A DNA stretch of 26,392 bases from Scleroderma bovista (Eukaryota; Basidiomycota; Agaricomycetes; Boletales; Sclerodermataceae). Shown piece by piece: positions 11,080 to 21,593 of this stretch. Under the pieces are notes generated by a model, which was not told the origin of the DNA, ran no database searches, and saw only the letters and a list, made by a program, of their open reading frames with translations. The stretch spans positions 1 through 26,392 of the forward strand of contig JAYMGJ010000851.1 of NCBI GenBank assembly GCA_037178675.1, read 5' to 3'. A program made the position numbers and the translations under genes. Every line of letters starts with the position of its first letter. Position 1 is the first letter of the stretch.

Positions 11080-11290
11080 ATGGTCCGTGTCCTCGGTGTC
11101 ACATCCTTGTTGCTGTTTTCACACATCGCTCTTGTATCTGCGGGCAGTACGAGGCGCAAGCCTAATGTTTAACTGGTGTGAGCCGTGATATGATCATATT
11201 CAACTCAACCAACTCTCTTGCTCACCCTATGCACAGCTAAGTGCCAAGACCTTCAGGCACCCATTGTTGCGATGAGAGAGAGAGAATTCT
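11080..11290 (+). pseudogene. decayed copy of small secreted protein gene
   Basis: The 30-codon frame 11080-11172 begins with a signal peptide (MVRVLGVTSLLLFSHIALVS) almost identical to that of the intact gene on the minus strand at 21539. The upstream 60 bp also align, so the two genes are paralogues. Here the frame stops at 11170-11172, just after the signal peptide. The paralogue's intron acceptor (GCACAG then CT) is still recognisable around 11240, followed by a short match (CATTGTTGC), but the codons for the cysteine-rich body are deleted or altered. Splicing from a weak GTACGA donor just after the signal peptide to that acceptor would encode a peptide with only one cysteine. The TATA box is also changed. 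Most likely a dead copy; a short secreted peptide cannot be excluded. Confidence 0.65.
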
Positions 11291-11783
11291 AAATTTGTAT
11301 ACCGCTGCAAGCAAACAAACAGTGCTAAGACGCGGTGCCATAGGCCGTAGGAGAGTATCGTATTTGGGGGAACTAAAAAATTATGTATAACGTATATTTG
11401 TGGGACAGCTATGTATGTAGTCTTGTTGCCGTTGTTGCGATGATTTACAGCGTGAATGTAAGAGTTTGGATTATAACGAGTCGTCTAAATTTACTTGTTA
11501 CTCACAACAGGCCTCAGGCTGTCCCGACGGTTGATCTTGCGTGATCAGGGGAGGTAAGGGTTCAGGCGAGAGCTAATGTTGTCGCTAAGGGAATCAAGCG
11601 AGAGGTGGTAGTTCGTCGAAGTGCACCGAATGAAGCCTTAAGGCGCGTATGGATGATTTATTGAAACGGGAACTGGAAAGGATTTAGGAAAGATTCAATT
11701 GATATTCCTGTCCATTGAATTCACCCGGCAGCCTATGTCTCCTGGATCAACATCCTGTGACGCCCACTAGCAGGATGTGCCAA
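11291..11783. other. no gene seen
   Basis: About 490 bp with no open frame of note and no recognised RNA or repeat. It lies between the secreted-protein relic and the 3' end of the cyclin C relic. It may contain further decayed sequence. Confidence 0.5.
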
Positions 11784-12480
11784 TTATGCAAACCTGCTCT
11801 CCTGAAAAACGAGTGTAATGTAGAACGCGGTGATAGCAGGTAAATGTGGGAGAGATCTGATCGGTATGTATTGTTGATGACCGACTTAGGCATCTATCGG
11901 TCAGCTCTATCACTCTCCAAACGAAATACTGGCCATGTCATCACCGGGAAGCTTGAGCTGGCCTGCTCCTGTTCCACAGTACCGCGGGCCCCGCCCCGAC
12001 AACCCCAGCTTTCGTCTAGGATGGCATAGATCCCTCTTTCCAATATAGCGTCATGAGCGTGCGGTAGGGATGAAAGCACCATGAGATCACGTACCTGGCC
12101 AGCGACCAAGTAAAACTGCATCTCTCCAGCTTCAAATCTTCATGCGGGAGCGGAGCGATTGGATTCCGTTCTACAGTTACAGCACGACGGGACACAATGT
12201 CACGTGTCAAGGTGAGAAGAACGACTGAGGGGGCACGACTGAATAAAAGATGGGCTTCCGCTGCGACCTTCTCGATAGGACTGGGCGATTCTTGTGCTTT
12301 ACCTGCTACGTAGCAGCATGCGGCGATGGCGATGAACGGGTCAGTTTCCCAATACGAGTTGTTGAGGTAGAATTGGCGGAAGAAGATATATGGGCGTGGG
12401 ATGATTGCAATGACACGGTATCCCATAATCAGCAGCAGCAATTGGCTCCTCCGAAAGTCAAGGCATCGACAGGAAGACCT
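11784..12480 (-). pseudogene. cyclin C (Srb11/Ssn8) pseudogene
   Basis: Cyclin C is the partner of Cdk8 in the Mediator kinase module. On the minus strand, pieces of its cyclin box appear in order but in different frames: FFRQFYLNNSYWETDPF and ACCYVAGKAQESP (12400-12260), then MQFYLVAGQ in another frame (about 12120), then FHPYRTLMTLYWKEGS back in the first frame (about 12070), then RYCGTGAGQLKLPGDD (about 11960), NNTYRSDL (about 11870) and PAITAFYITLVF (about 11815). The first shift is beside the codons for KLE at about 12130, the second near 12080; in-frame stops follow at about 12020 and 11940. No GT-AG pair explains these jumps, so I call it a relic. The N-terminal part is not clearly visible. 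A functional cyclin C presumably lies elsewhere. Confidence 0.75.
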
Positions 12481-12841
12481 GAACGCCCACTACACCTTGA
12501 TAGGCACAGAAGCTCGCCCTCATGGTTGAGTAGAAAAGCAGCTCGGACGGTTGGCACATTGAGACATGATGACACATTAGGAGCGCCACCGCCGTCGTGT
12601 TCGGCAGGACGCGATGGATGCAAATGCATCGGGAGCGTTACTGCTGCTGAGTTCAGCAGGACGCAACAGATGAGAGAGCAGAGCGGCCCAAATGGTGGAA
12701 TAGCCACATTGAACCGGCGGACGAACGTGGCACAGCATGACGTGGTGGACATCATCCGGAGGTTAACGCAGCTTATATGTTTTGGATGTGATAGGCGCTC
12801 ACTCGTTCGAGTGAAAGCATAGTAAAGAAAGACTTGGTGAT
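12481..12841. other. interval between MDP-1 and the cyclin C relic
   Basis: Overlapping short open frames on both strands (for example 12755-12429 on minus) match nothing I recognise. It may hold the decayed 5' part of the cyclin C copy, since that coding strand continues into it, but only very weak resemblance to a cyclin C N-terminus is visible. Confidence 0.4.
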
Positions 12842-13753
12842 TTATTGAATGTTATCAATGTGATGCTCTCCATGGGCCAATACATTAGAGTGTCTTCTTC
12901 GCCATTCCTGGATGCCTTGCTCGAGCAGTTCCATATCCATGCCTCGTCCTTCCGGAACAAGAATGAAGGTTACGCCTGTAGCGTGCCACGCAAGTGTGTT
13001 GATCACTCGGGAGATATTGGTAGCACTGAAGTAAACTTACCCAATGTCTCGACATCCCGGTTCCTCGTCTCGTCGTCAAAAAAAAGCTAGAAACGAGCGC
13101 CCACGCGATCGATTCAATGTAAGCTATCACTATCTCCAAAGAAGGGGCACGGAAGTCATCAGACAGGGGTCGAGACACGCACCATTTCGCTGTACGGTAA
13201 ACCTGTCTTGATGTGAAGCTCCTTGAAGTGCACAGTCTTATCGGTGCGGTATAGCTCGAGCTGATCAAAAAAATCGAGGGCAGGTGTGGTACCGGTGTGG
13301 GTATTACTTGCTTCGGACAACGATAATGATTTGATATCAGTGCTATCTGCTATTCTGATAAGTTTCAAAGCTTCTGCAGCCCTATGAATTCGCCATCAAT
13401 ATAATTGATCGAGCACTGAGCAAGAGAAGAAATACAGACGTACGTCTTGGGGGCGCTCGTCCGCGAACACGCTGCCACAGTGACACCTAAACTTCGGAGG
13501 TTCTTCAGTATCATCGGCACTTCGCGATGGAACTTGATGATAGTCGGCGTACTCTCGGTTCCATCACGAGTGGTGGGGCTATCACAGACGATGCCTGTCG
13601 TGTGGTCTTGTACGAGCGGCGGGGAGAGCCTGTTGGCCCCGAAGTCCCACAGTGTGTAGCTGGGAGAAAGTGAGTGAATAAAAACGTGTACCACTGACGG
13701 ACGTACTCCAGATCGAAAGCGATCAGTCTGGGTAGTCGGGTTCTAACTGTCAT
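12842..13753 (-). CDS. magnesium-dependent phosphatase 1 (HAD superfamily), 5 exons
   Basis: MDP-1 enzymes are small cytosolic HAD phosphatases acting on protein phosphotyrosine and glycated or fructosamine phosphates. Minus-strand exons: 13753-13707, 13659-13444, 13381-13183, 13086-13041, 12975-12842; 642 nt, 213 residues. All HAD motifs are present: nucleophile and acid Asp14/Asp16 in FDLDYTLWDFG (Asp16 is split by the first intron), Ser81-Arg-Thr in AACSRTSAPKT, Lys136 in KTVHFKELHIKTGLP, and the Mg-binding FFDDETRN at about 156-163. The tail ends LVPEGRGMDMELLEQGIQEW, as in MDP-1 proteins. An insert between residues about 37 and 55 and another before ALDFFDQLELY make it slightly longer than animal MDP-1. 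Introns are 47-96 nt. The gene looks intact and functional. Confidence 0.9.
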
Positions 13754-13811
13754 CTGAGACCACCAACTCACTGGGCGGTGAGTGCAGACTTCGCACGGAT
13801 GGTGTCGGGTG
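13754..13811. promoter_or_regulatory. short intergenic start region of MDP-1
   Basis: Only 58 bp separate the MDP-1 ATG from the first ATG of the doubtful gene on the opposite strand. If that gene is real, this is a very short shared promoter, or the transcripts overlap at their 5' ends. No TATA box is obvious. Confidence 0.25.
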
Positions 13812-14081
13812 ATGGAAGCACCTACTACTGACTCCCGAATAAGTCTCACCTCACTGTCCCAGACTCCCAACTGGCAACTATGTAAGTCCCATTTCCACTA
13901 CTATACTGGCACTGGCGACAATGACGACCATCACCCGCACGACGTCGACATCCCAGCACGACAACGTCAACGGTCAACACCAGCAGCAGCAGCAAGGTAT
14001 CGAGTGACGTTGACGGTTTCACTACCGCCACCACTGTTCATTCCTGATGCTTTGGCGCATATTTCCGATTCCGTCAAGAAG
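13812..14081 (+). CDS. doubtful small hypothetical gene, 5' part only
   Basis: An open frame begins at ATG 13812 (MEAPTTDSRISLTSLSQ). It could be spliced at a good GTAAGT donor after TPNWQL to an AG near 13954, continuing RYRVTLTVSLPPPLF and ISDSVKK to another perfect GTAAGT donor at 14082. The 3' exon is not clear. A tidy acidic C-terminus-like frame (LFLTGADTDNDPLDLSEIDF, stop near 14374) lies downstream but its phase does not join without an extra exon. No family is recognised. It could be a non-coding transcript or chance. Confidence 0.28.
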
Positions 14082-15337
14082 GTAAGTCGATCAGACAGAC
14101 TGTAAGTCAGACACGTTGGCCAAATTAGACGGTTTGTAACTTTTCTGATGGGACAGTAGAGCGATTAGCCTAACTACCCACCCCGCGCATCCTCAAGCAC
14201 ACAAGTCTTTTGAGCGTCGCAAAAATATACCGCCTTTGTCACATCCATGTCGTCATCCATGGACATGCAGTTATCAGGGTTGTCCCCACTATTCCTCACA
14301 GGAGCCGACACCGACAACGACCCTCTTGACCTGTCCGAGATCGACTTCGAGGACAACATTGTACAAAAGACTTGATGATGTCGCAGGATGGTTTCGTAGA
14401 CCTGCGTCATAGGCAGTGTGCTGGTCCATGCCGCGGAGGATTTAGCCTAGGTCATTTTGACACGGAGGCTTCCAAATGGCGAGAAAAAAGAGAACGCGAT
14501 TGTCCGGCTTTTCATAGTGCCGGACGTGTAAAGCGAAGTCGCCATACTTGCCCATCTTTATTTGATCTTAACCCTACTGTCCAAGCCATTGCATGACGCT
14601 CGAGCACACCTCTCTTCATAACTGTTATGCCTTCTTTGCGTCTTGGAAGTACCGCACCTGATTTTGAGGCCCAGATGACCACAGGTCCCTTCAGATTCCA
14701 CGAATCCATCCTATTACTTGTTTGATCTACCTTCTCCCTGACAAGTAAGGTGTGACAGTATGGTGAGTTTGATTAACATGTAAGCATTCGTAAGGTTGCT
14801 GAGGCAATGGATCAGATTCTGCGAAGGTAACCAGAAAATCTTAGGTGGACATAAAGCAACGAGTACATAGTATCAATACATACGTACTGCGTAGCAAGAA
14901 ACATGACAAAGGGATCTCGGGGAAAATACGTCTCGCCACTAACTAGGAAGACATGACAAGTGTTGCCGCACTGGCTGGAATTTCCAAACCAAGTCCACCA
15001 ACTTGAATCACAACCAATCGTAAAGTGATAACGTAGACCTCATGCACTTGCCGTCTCTTGGAGTCCCCTAAGTTTCAACGTACATCCTCTCCTGAAATAT
15101 TGACCGTCACGTTGCTAGGATAAAAAAAGAGTACCTCTGCCTACGTATAAACGTACATCCAAGTACATAAAGCGAGAACAAAAGACATAGCATCAATCAG
15201 ATTTCCAAGGTAGTAGGACAGTACGACTTCTCCACAAAGGGCTGCTGCACCAATTTGCAGAATCACATTGTAAAAACATGAATGTCTTTCAAATCTCCAT
15301 CCGCGAGAGCAGGGTACTACCAGTAAATCCGATCAGT
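14082..15337. other. intergenic, apart from possible 3' exons of the doubtful gene
   Basis: About 1.25 kb. The segment 14247-14374 has a coding-like plus-strand frame beginning MSSSMDMQLSGLSPL (see the doubtful gene). From 14400 to 15337 the open frames are short and unconvincing. The right part is AT-richer and probably holds the 3' UTR of the F-box gene. No repeat or RNA gene is recognised. Confidence 0.45.
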
Positions 15338-17532
15338 TCATCGTCTCCCGATCAATGAAAAGGGCACATCACTCACTGCGAGACCCACGATCCTCTCCTC
15401 GTCCAACATAACACCAGAATACTTCTTGTCCCCCACTCGCGACACCACGCGATACGGAAGCATAGTCTCGAATGGCTCAGGGAAGAACAACGGACGATCT
15501 ACGACAGACGCCTCTGAGACGAGTTGAGCGGGCGAGGAACGCTGACCGTCCGTCGATTCTCGTTGGATTTGGACACTGAGAAGGTCTAGTCGGCGTAACT
15601 TGCGGAGCTCTTGCATTACTGGACTGGAACCGGCGTCGGTACTGCGTCCACCCAGTAGTCCCTCTTCAGCAGGTCTCGTTGCCTGGACCTCATAAGGTTC
15701 TCCATTTAGCCTCTCACTCGCATGGGCTACCGTGCGGTTGCGCGAAGCCACCTCTTCTTCCGATATATCGGACTCATCATTGTCCGAAGCATAGTACTGG
15801 TTTTGGCGCACGGTATCCTGTACGTTAAAGTCCAGAACGCAAATACGCGTATTTCCCGCCTGCCCTCCCCAAGGTAACACGACCTTACTGCCGTGTACGT
15901 ACCTGATGGAGCTTTACGATTGTGCTCTCTTATGGCACCGAAGTGCCACGAGGTATGTGTAACGCACCTTAGCCAATCGAATGGACTCGAGTTGTGCAGT
16001 ATATATCGAGTGTTTTCCCGTCCCCATTGGGCCCACGGAACATCAATCCCCTGTGCCAGGTATTCCGTAGTCTCCCCCATAGCGTCGAGAGAGTCTTTCT
16101 GTTCACTCTTGTGCCTCTTCACATATCCGTCGAGCACTTTGTTCTTCAGAAAAACACAAAACCTTATTTGTCGCATCAGAGCATTTGGTTTCGGGTTAAG
16201 ATATTGCACGGCGAGAACGTGCACTCTCTCCTCGTTGGAAGCAACAAACGGTCTGTTGGAAAGAGGACGCGCCATGAAGGGACCCGTATGTGTTTGAACG
16301 GCCGAAGTTTGAATGTGTGGGAGGGTAGGTGGAAGATGAAGCGAAGCAACATGGGCCATTTTGCAGTTGGTGTTGGCGATAGAATGATTGCCTAACCGCA
16401 AGTGTCGGAAACGGTGGTCGGGGCTAGGCGGGGCTGAAGTAGCAGGGACGTCATCTTCGAACGTGAAGATCTCGATAGAACCAAATCCGCGGCAGGACGT
16501 AATGAAGAAGGAGCGATTGGAGATGAACGCAAAATCCCATGTACCCGGGGGGATGCTGACCTGGTCCTGTAAACGCAGCTAGGGAATTAGTGCACCGTCC
16601 AGATAGTGCATGTACCCACCACCATGACCTTTCCTGTCTTCCAGTTCCACAGTGTAATATGAGGCCGCTCAGGGTCAATACAATAAAGCATACCAACGAC
16701 GTCATCGACAATGGCCATGTATGCACCCGTAACCGGGAGAAAGACAGGCATGCTCAACTTGGGCGCACGAGCCTCGGGGTGAACCTCATTCGTCGAGAGC
16801 GTTCGAATATGTAACTCCAGCGTACCAGGTACAATCAACACCGGCCTATGCTCACATCATCAGCCAGTGAGCATCCCGGCGACATCACGACGTACATGGC
16901 ATCATCTTCGTATCCCTTGAAGAGGACGATCAAATCCTGCGACGGGTCAATCGCAAAATCGCGCGTAGGCAGCCCAACGTCTTCTCTGCTGAGCAAGCGC
17001 CCGGCGGAGTCAGCAGAGGACGGCAGCCACATTGCAGTGAGATGCCGCGAGCTGAACCGGTGATGCTGCGAATGGTGAGTCTTGCAGAATACGCCCCCAA
17101 CGAGCTCATATGCGTGACAAGGACCGGGCATTGACACGACGATATTGGAGGACCAGTTAAGTGTGGCCCAGGCCTGGCGCAGGGCACGTAATCTGGCGAG
17201 GCGCTCGCCGATGGAGACTGGGCTCGGTGGGCCGTCTATCATGCCGTCGAGGGTCAGTTCGATCTGGTATTGGAGTTCGACGGAATCATTGATGATGGCT
17301 TTGATGCTGCAGCAGACCTTCGAGTATCACCGTATCAGTATCGTGTTGTACGAGAGGTACTGAGTAGACCCACTGCGGTACAGCGCAGGATCGTCCGAGT
17401 ATCAGTGAACCGTAAGATGGCAATCCATAGTTCAGGCGGAAGGTCGAGCAGGCTGTGTGGAGCTGCGTTGACTGCTATATCGCCGCGAGTGCAGAGGGGC
17501 GCCAACATGATAGGCTGTATTCCGGGTGACAT
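15338..17532 (-). CDS. F-box domain protein (5 exons)
   Basis: Substrate-recruiting subunit of an SCF ubiquitin ligase is the usual role of F-box proteins; the target here is unknown. Minus-strand exons: 17532-17374, 17317-16896, 16845-16620, 16566-15968, 15902-15338; 1971 nt, 656 residues. The F-box is at about residues 28-70 (LLDLPPELWIAILRFTDTRT, then ILRCTA joined to VCCSIKAIINDSVELQY across intron 1). The rest is rich in short beta strands with a WD-like phrase (PHITLWNWKTGKV), followed by DFAFISNRSFFITS and a C-terminal YRVVSRVGDKKYSGVMLDEE, an arrangement common in mushroom F-box proteins of this size. All four introns (50-65 nt) have consensus sites and matching phase. The start could instead be the second ATG (17508). 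It begins 74 bp downstream of the stop of the Snf2 gene on the same strand. Confidence 0.87.
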
Positions 17533-17606
17533 CGAAAGGTTTTATACTACAGTTGAGTCCCACGCACGAATACACATGATAAACACTCAGGTGTGCATAT
17601 CGACAA

Positions 17607-20600
17607 CTATTCTGGTCCATCCTCCCCCATGACCTTTGCAACCCATTCATTCGCCTGGGTCACAGGGGCCTCGTACACCGCAAACGCCGTCCTCTTCCCA
17701 CCCGCAACCGCACCAATAGCACTTTCCACTCCTTCCCCATCCCCATCCCCACTCTTCCGATGCGTCCGCGCAACTCCCCCACCCGCAGACCACCCCTTCC
17801 CTCGCCCCGAAAACACCCCCTCGCTCCTGTCAAGTAGCATCTCCAGATCCTCGTCGCTTAGTATACCCCGCTTCCCCTCCCTTGTTGCAGGCACAACCTC
17901 GATCTGCTCGCTCTCCAGCTTGAGCAGCGAAGTAGCCATCTCCCCCAGTGCCTCCGCCTTCGTTCGTCCCACCTGTCCCGGCATCTTGAATTTTCCTGGC
18001 AGCACGGCCCAGTCAGCAGACACGGCCCATAGCATAGACCAACTCACCCTTGGCGATCACGAGTGCCTCCAGCTTCCGCTTCTCCCCAGCACGATGCATG
18101 ATCCGTTCTTCGATCGTATGGGCAGTCACAAGGCGGAATATCAGTACTGGTTTCGTCTGCCCGATTCGGTGTGCACGGTCTTGGGCTTGCACATCCATCT
18201 GTGGATTCTGCAGAGCAAAGCCGATCAACACATGTCATCCAAGCCCTTTACCCACATACCCAGTCCTGGTCATAGAAGATCACCGTGTCTGCTGCAGTCA
18301 GATTGATACCTAGTCCGCCCGCACGCGTACTCAGAAGGAACAACCAGGGTGCGCTGGGCCGGCCGCCGCCTCCCTGAAAGGCATTCATCTGCTTGCGGCG
18401 TTCCTGCGGATCAGTCTGTCCATCAATACGACAGATATTCCACCCTTTCAATTCTATTGCCCATGTCTTTCCGTTCGGAGAAAATCGGCAGTGAGCAGAA
18501 TACCGGAGATACGACCACAGATTCCCTCACCTCAATGATATCGAGCATCGTCGTGAATTGGCTGAATAACAATGCCTTGTGTTTTCGCACGAACAGCTCG
18601 TCTAGCAACCGTTCTAAAACCATCATTTTCCCACTACTGTCGACGAGATCTTCTGCTGTCGCTGATCCCGAATATAGTTCAGCTTCTGTTATGCCCGCGT
18701 CGAAGAGCAAGGGGTGAGAGCACGCCTTACGGAGCTGCATGACCGTGTTTTGTAGTCGCAGGTTATTGATGCCTTTGGCTATGTAAAGGAATTAGTTTGG
18801 GTTCGCTAATATATTCACTTACATACCGTTCTCGCGCTGTCGGTGCTGCCTGCCCAGTTCTGCCACATCCTGTTCAACCCCCTTTGACCGATCCGGCTCT
18901 CCCTTTTCAAGCATTTCAAAGTACTCGTCATCATCACCATCGAGATTATATCTGCGGACCACACCCAACTTCCGGTCCCTCAACATGCGTGGCGCATCGA
19001 CATCGATTTGCACCTTTCTCTCGCTATCTGCACTAGCATTTGGGTGCGAAGCCCCGCGCGCCAAAAGCAGGTTTCTCAGTGATCCCTCTACGATGGCATC
19101 GTAGATCTCTCGTTGTTGCACGCTCAGAGGGGCATAAATAACATATTCCTTTTTCGGAGGTAGGGTATGACCGAGGACGTCTGCCTTGAGGCGGCGCAAT
19201 AAAAAGGGTTTGAGGATTCCGTGGAGTGTATGAATAAGATGTGTGGACTGGGTTGACGAGAGGCGAGATTGGAGGGTACCAAGGTTGAACCTGATAGACG
19301 TCAGGGGGGGTGGGTTGTAGACCGATTCAAGGACATACCATTCCTGGAAGGTATCAAGATCGTCGAAGATATCAGGCAGTATAAAGTTAAGCAACGACCA
19401 TAGCTCCGCAAGATTATTCTACCGACAGTGAATGAGCGCCGCAACCCCACATGAACCACTGCTTACGTGTAATGGTGTGCCCGTCAAAATCATCCGACCA
19501 GCACTCGTATAACGCTTGATTTCCTGAACAAGGCGACAGTTGAGATTCTTGAGACGATGACCTTCGTCCACTACGATGTATCCCCAGTTGTATTTCGAGA
19601 GATGGGGTTGGTCGCGAATGATCATCTCGTACGTTGTTACCACCACTGGAAAGGTTTCACGTGTCTGGAGAGAAGAGTGGGTATAACGCTTGCGGGGGGT
19701 ATCCTTTTCCTTCTTCTCACTCTCTTCGTCATTGTCATCATCTGATTCGACTTTGCGCTTTCTCGTAGTGTTCCGTGACGCGGTAGTTGACCTCCTTCCC
19801 TTCTTCTTTTGTTGCTGTTGCGGTTCTTTTACCATCACTGACTCGAAGGGACGTGCTGCTGTCTCTGACCCATCGTCTGGTTGGCGCATGACCGTGCGGC
19901 GAAGTTCGGCGCGCTCTGTGGGTGAGCCGTGATACATGCAGACTGGGATCTGTTGGATGATGTCATGTATGAGGTACAAGAAAGAAGAAAGAGTGACAAA
20001 CTGCAGGTGCGAAGCGATGGAATTCTTCTATCCAATTATGAAGGACACTAAGCGGACACACAATGAGGAATGGCCTAAAATGGCCCAACTCGCGTAGATG
20101 AGCATTGAACGCGATGGTTTGGAGGGTCTGGTAAGTGGTCAGACCAGTGGTGAGTGTATGCACAAAGTATCACCTTGCCAAGTCCCATCTCATCCGCTGT
20201 GGAGTGTCAGCACGCATACGACAAGATGCACTACGGACCGCTACCTAGTATACCCGACACACCATTCTTGTCCAGTGAAACCATCCATTCGACGCCTTCA
20301 AGTTGGTAGTCCTTCAGCTGCGCGCCTGTAATAAGAGATGGCTGGATGTACTTGGGGCGCGGCGCAGACGCGTCGGGCGCGGGCTTGGTTGTGGCGACCG
20401 CTTCTCCGTGATCAGGTTCGTCGTCTACACGTGCTCTCTTCCTCCCTCGCTGCACGCGTTTTCGTGTCGAGATGGGCTTTGAAGCTGCCACCGCCGCGCG
20501 TAATGCGGATGTGTGTTTCTCCTTGTCCATTTGTTCCCCTAGGAGTTGAGAGTACGTGGATGATTTTTCGAGGAGCCGCTCGAGACGCGATAAGTGGTCA

Positions 20601-20810
20601 CGGAATTCCTGCGTGCTGTCAGATTGCGTGTTTGAGTGTACCGTCGACGCGTACCTCGTCGTCATCGTCGCCCAAGAGTGCCTACACGAGTGAGCGCGTC
20701 AACACGCGTCTAGTAGTTATGCTCACCTGTTCGCTTGGTGGCGGTGACGAAGCAGGGGTGCTCTCCTCGACTGAGGACATTGCAAACGACGGTGATGGAC
20801 TGCAGGACAT
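17607..20810 (-). CDS. Snf2-family chromatin remodeller, Lsh/HELLS/Irc5 type (12 exons)
   Basis: ATP-dependent nucleosome remodeller; the Lsh/DDM1 group supports heterochromatin, DNA methylation and genome stability. Minus-strand exons: 20810-20727, 20681-20655, 20608-20245, 20196-20174, 20127-20002, 19949-19467, 19418-19339, 19290-18827, 18772-18531, 18466-18260, 18207-18048, 17995-17607; 2649 nt, 882 residues. Motifs in order: [25 protein letters not shown] (about 159-167, mostly on a 23-nt exon), [28 protein letters not shown] (DEGH about 336-339), [88 protein letters not shown] is the Lsh-type phrase of fungi. A charged insert of about 65 residues (near 242-308: Q, K/R and D/E runs) precedes the DEGH box. 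The C-terminal 130 residues are Gly/Ser-rich. All introns are 45-64 nt. Looks functional. Confidence 0.92.
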
Positions 20811-21235
20811 GGTAATAGAGAAATGAGCATGCTGACTAATGCATCTGCTCTTCACTTCGACTCTCTTGTGATACTAAGTTCGGTCTGCTAGACTACTTAG
20901 GTGATTGTGTTCAGCCTATCTTCATCAGCCGAGCCCACTCATCTTGAAAGTATATGACCCTCAAATACTCAGGTGAAGTTGCCCATGGTTGCTTAATGTA
21001 TTAAGTAAGTAGTATTGAACTTGTACCATTTGCTGGCAGATACAATACAGGTTAATTGACATGTCTGTAGATTCCTTACTGGTTCCCCGAGTTGAAAATG
21101 ATGGCCAACACCATTGGACATAATCTCGCCGAGAGACAGACTAATGTCAGACAGTCACCTGAGTCACTAAAGTGTGCAGGTGCCATCGGCACAATTACTC
21201 CCATCGGGACAGCCTGAATGAATCCCATGGTAAGT
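20811..21235. other. intergenic, 5' of Snf2 gene and 3' of secreted-protein gene
   Basis: About 425 bp on which no gene or repeat is seen. It must contain the promoter of the Snf2 gene (to the left, minus strand) and the terminator of the small secreted-protein gene. Confidence 0.5.
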
Positions 21236-21539
21236 CTAACACAAATAACTTGTTATTGAATCCAAGCTCTCACATGTCACCGTCTTGCCGTAGCAACAAT
21301 GCGAACCTTCGGGGCAGCACGAGGTGAGAGTGCACAGAGCTGTGCAGAAAGTGAGTGGGCGAGTTGTTTGCCAAACTGAATGACATGGGTCACTCACTGT
21401 CTCCCTTAGAAGCACAAAGAGTGAATCGCCCCCTAAGCGCAACAGCGTCGTTTGTCTGCACGCGCGGGATGCTGTCGGCAGCTACAACAGCAATGTACGA
21501 AAAGAACAGCAAGGAGGTGACACCGAGAAAGCGGACCAT
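21236..21539 (-). CDS. small secreted cysteine-rich protein, 8 Cys (2 exons)
   Basis: Minus-strand exons 21539-21398 and 21339-21236, one 58-nt intron (GTGAGT...GCACAG), 81 residues. A strong signal peptide (MVRFLGVTSLLFFSYIAVVA) is followed by a mature part of about 60 residues with eight cysteines in the spacing C-x7-C-x4-CC-x5-CC-x6-C-x10-C; the core is SCCPEGSHCCYGKTVTC and the last residue is cysteine. This suggests a disulfide-locked apoplastic or cell-wall protein. The spacing is not that of hydrophobins, and I do not recognise the family. An upstream in-frame ATG (21584) would add 15 residues before the signal peptide. I prefer 21539 because the decayed paralogue at 11080 lacks the upstream ATG and because of the TATA position. 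Function unknown; effector, antimicrobial or structural roles are all possible. Confidence 0.78.
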
Positions 21540-21593
21540 TTCGATAGTCAGAAGAGAAGGACTGTCTGAAGAATGGTTCCCCATTCATTTGCA

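Noticed and set aside
12250..12822. 190-residue plus-strand open frame
   Set aside because: It is antisense to the cyclin C relic, begins and ends without context and resembles no family.
14500..14560. CRTCKAKS-like string resembling part of a Zn2Cys6 DNA-binding motif
   Set aside because: An in-frame stop precedes it, only two of the six cysteines are present, and there is no flanking coding sequence.
15893..16395. Two 133-134-residue plus-strand frames
   Set aside because: They lie opposite the F-box gene exons, whose splice sites and phases are consistent; these are shadows.
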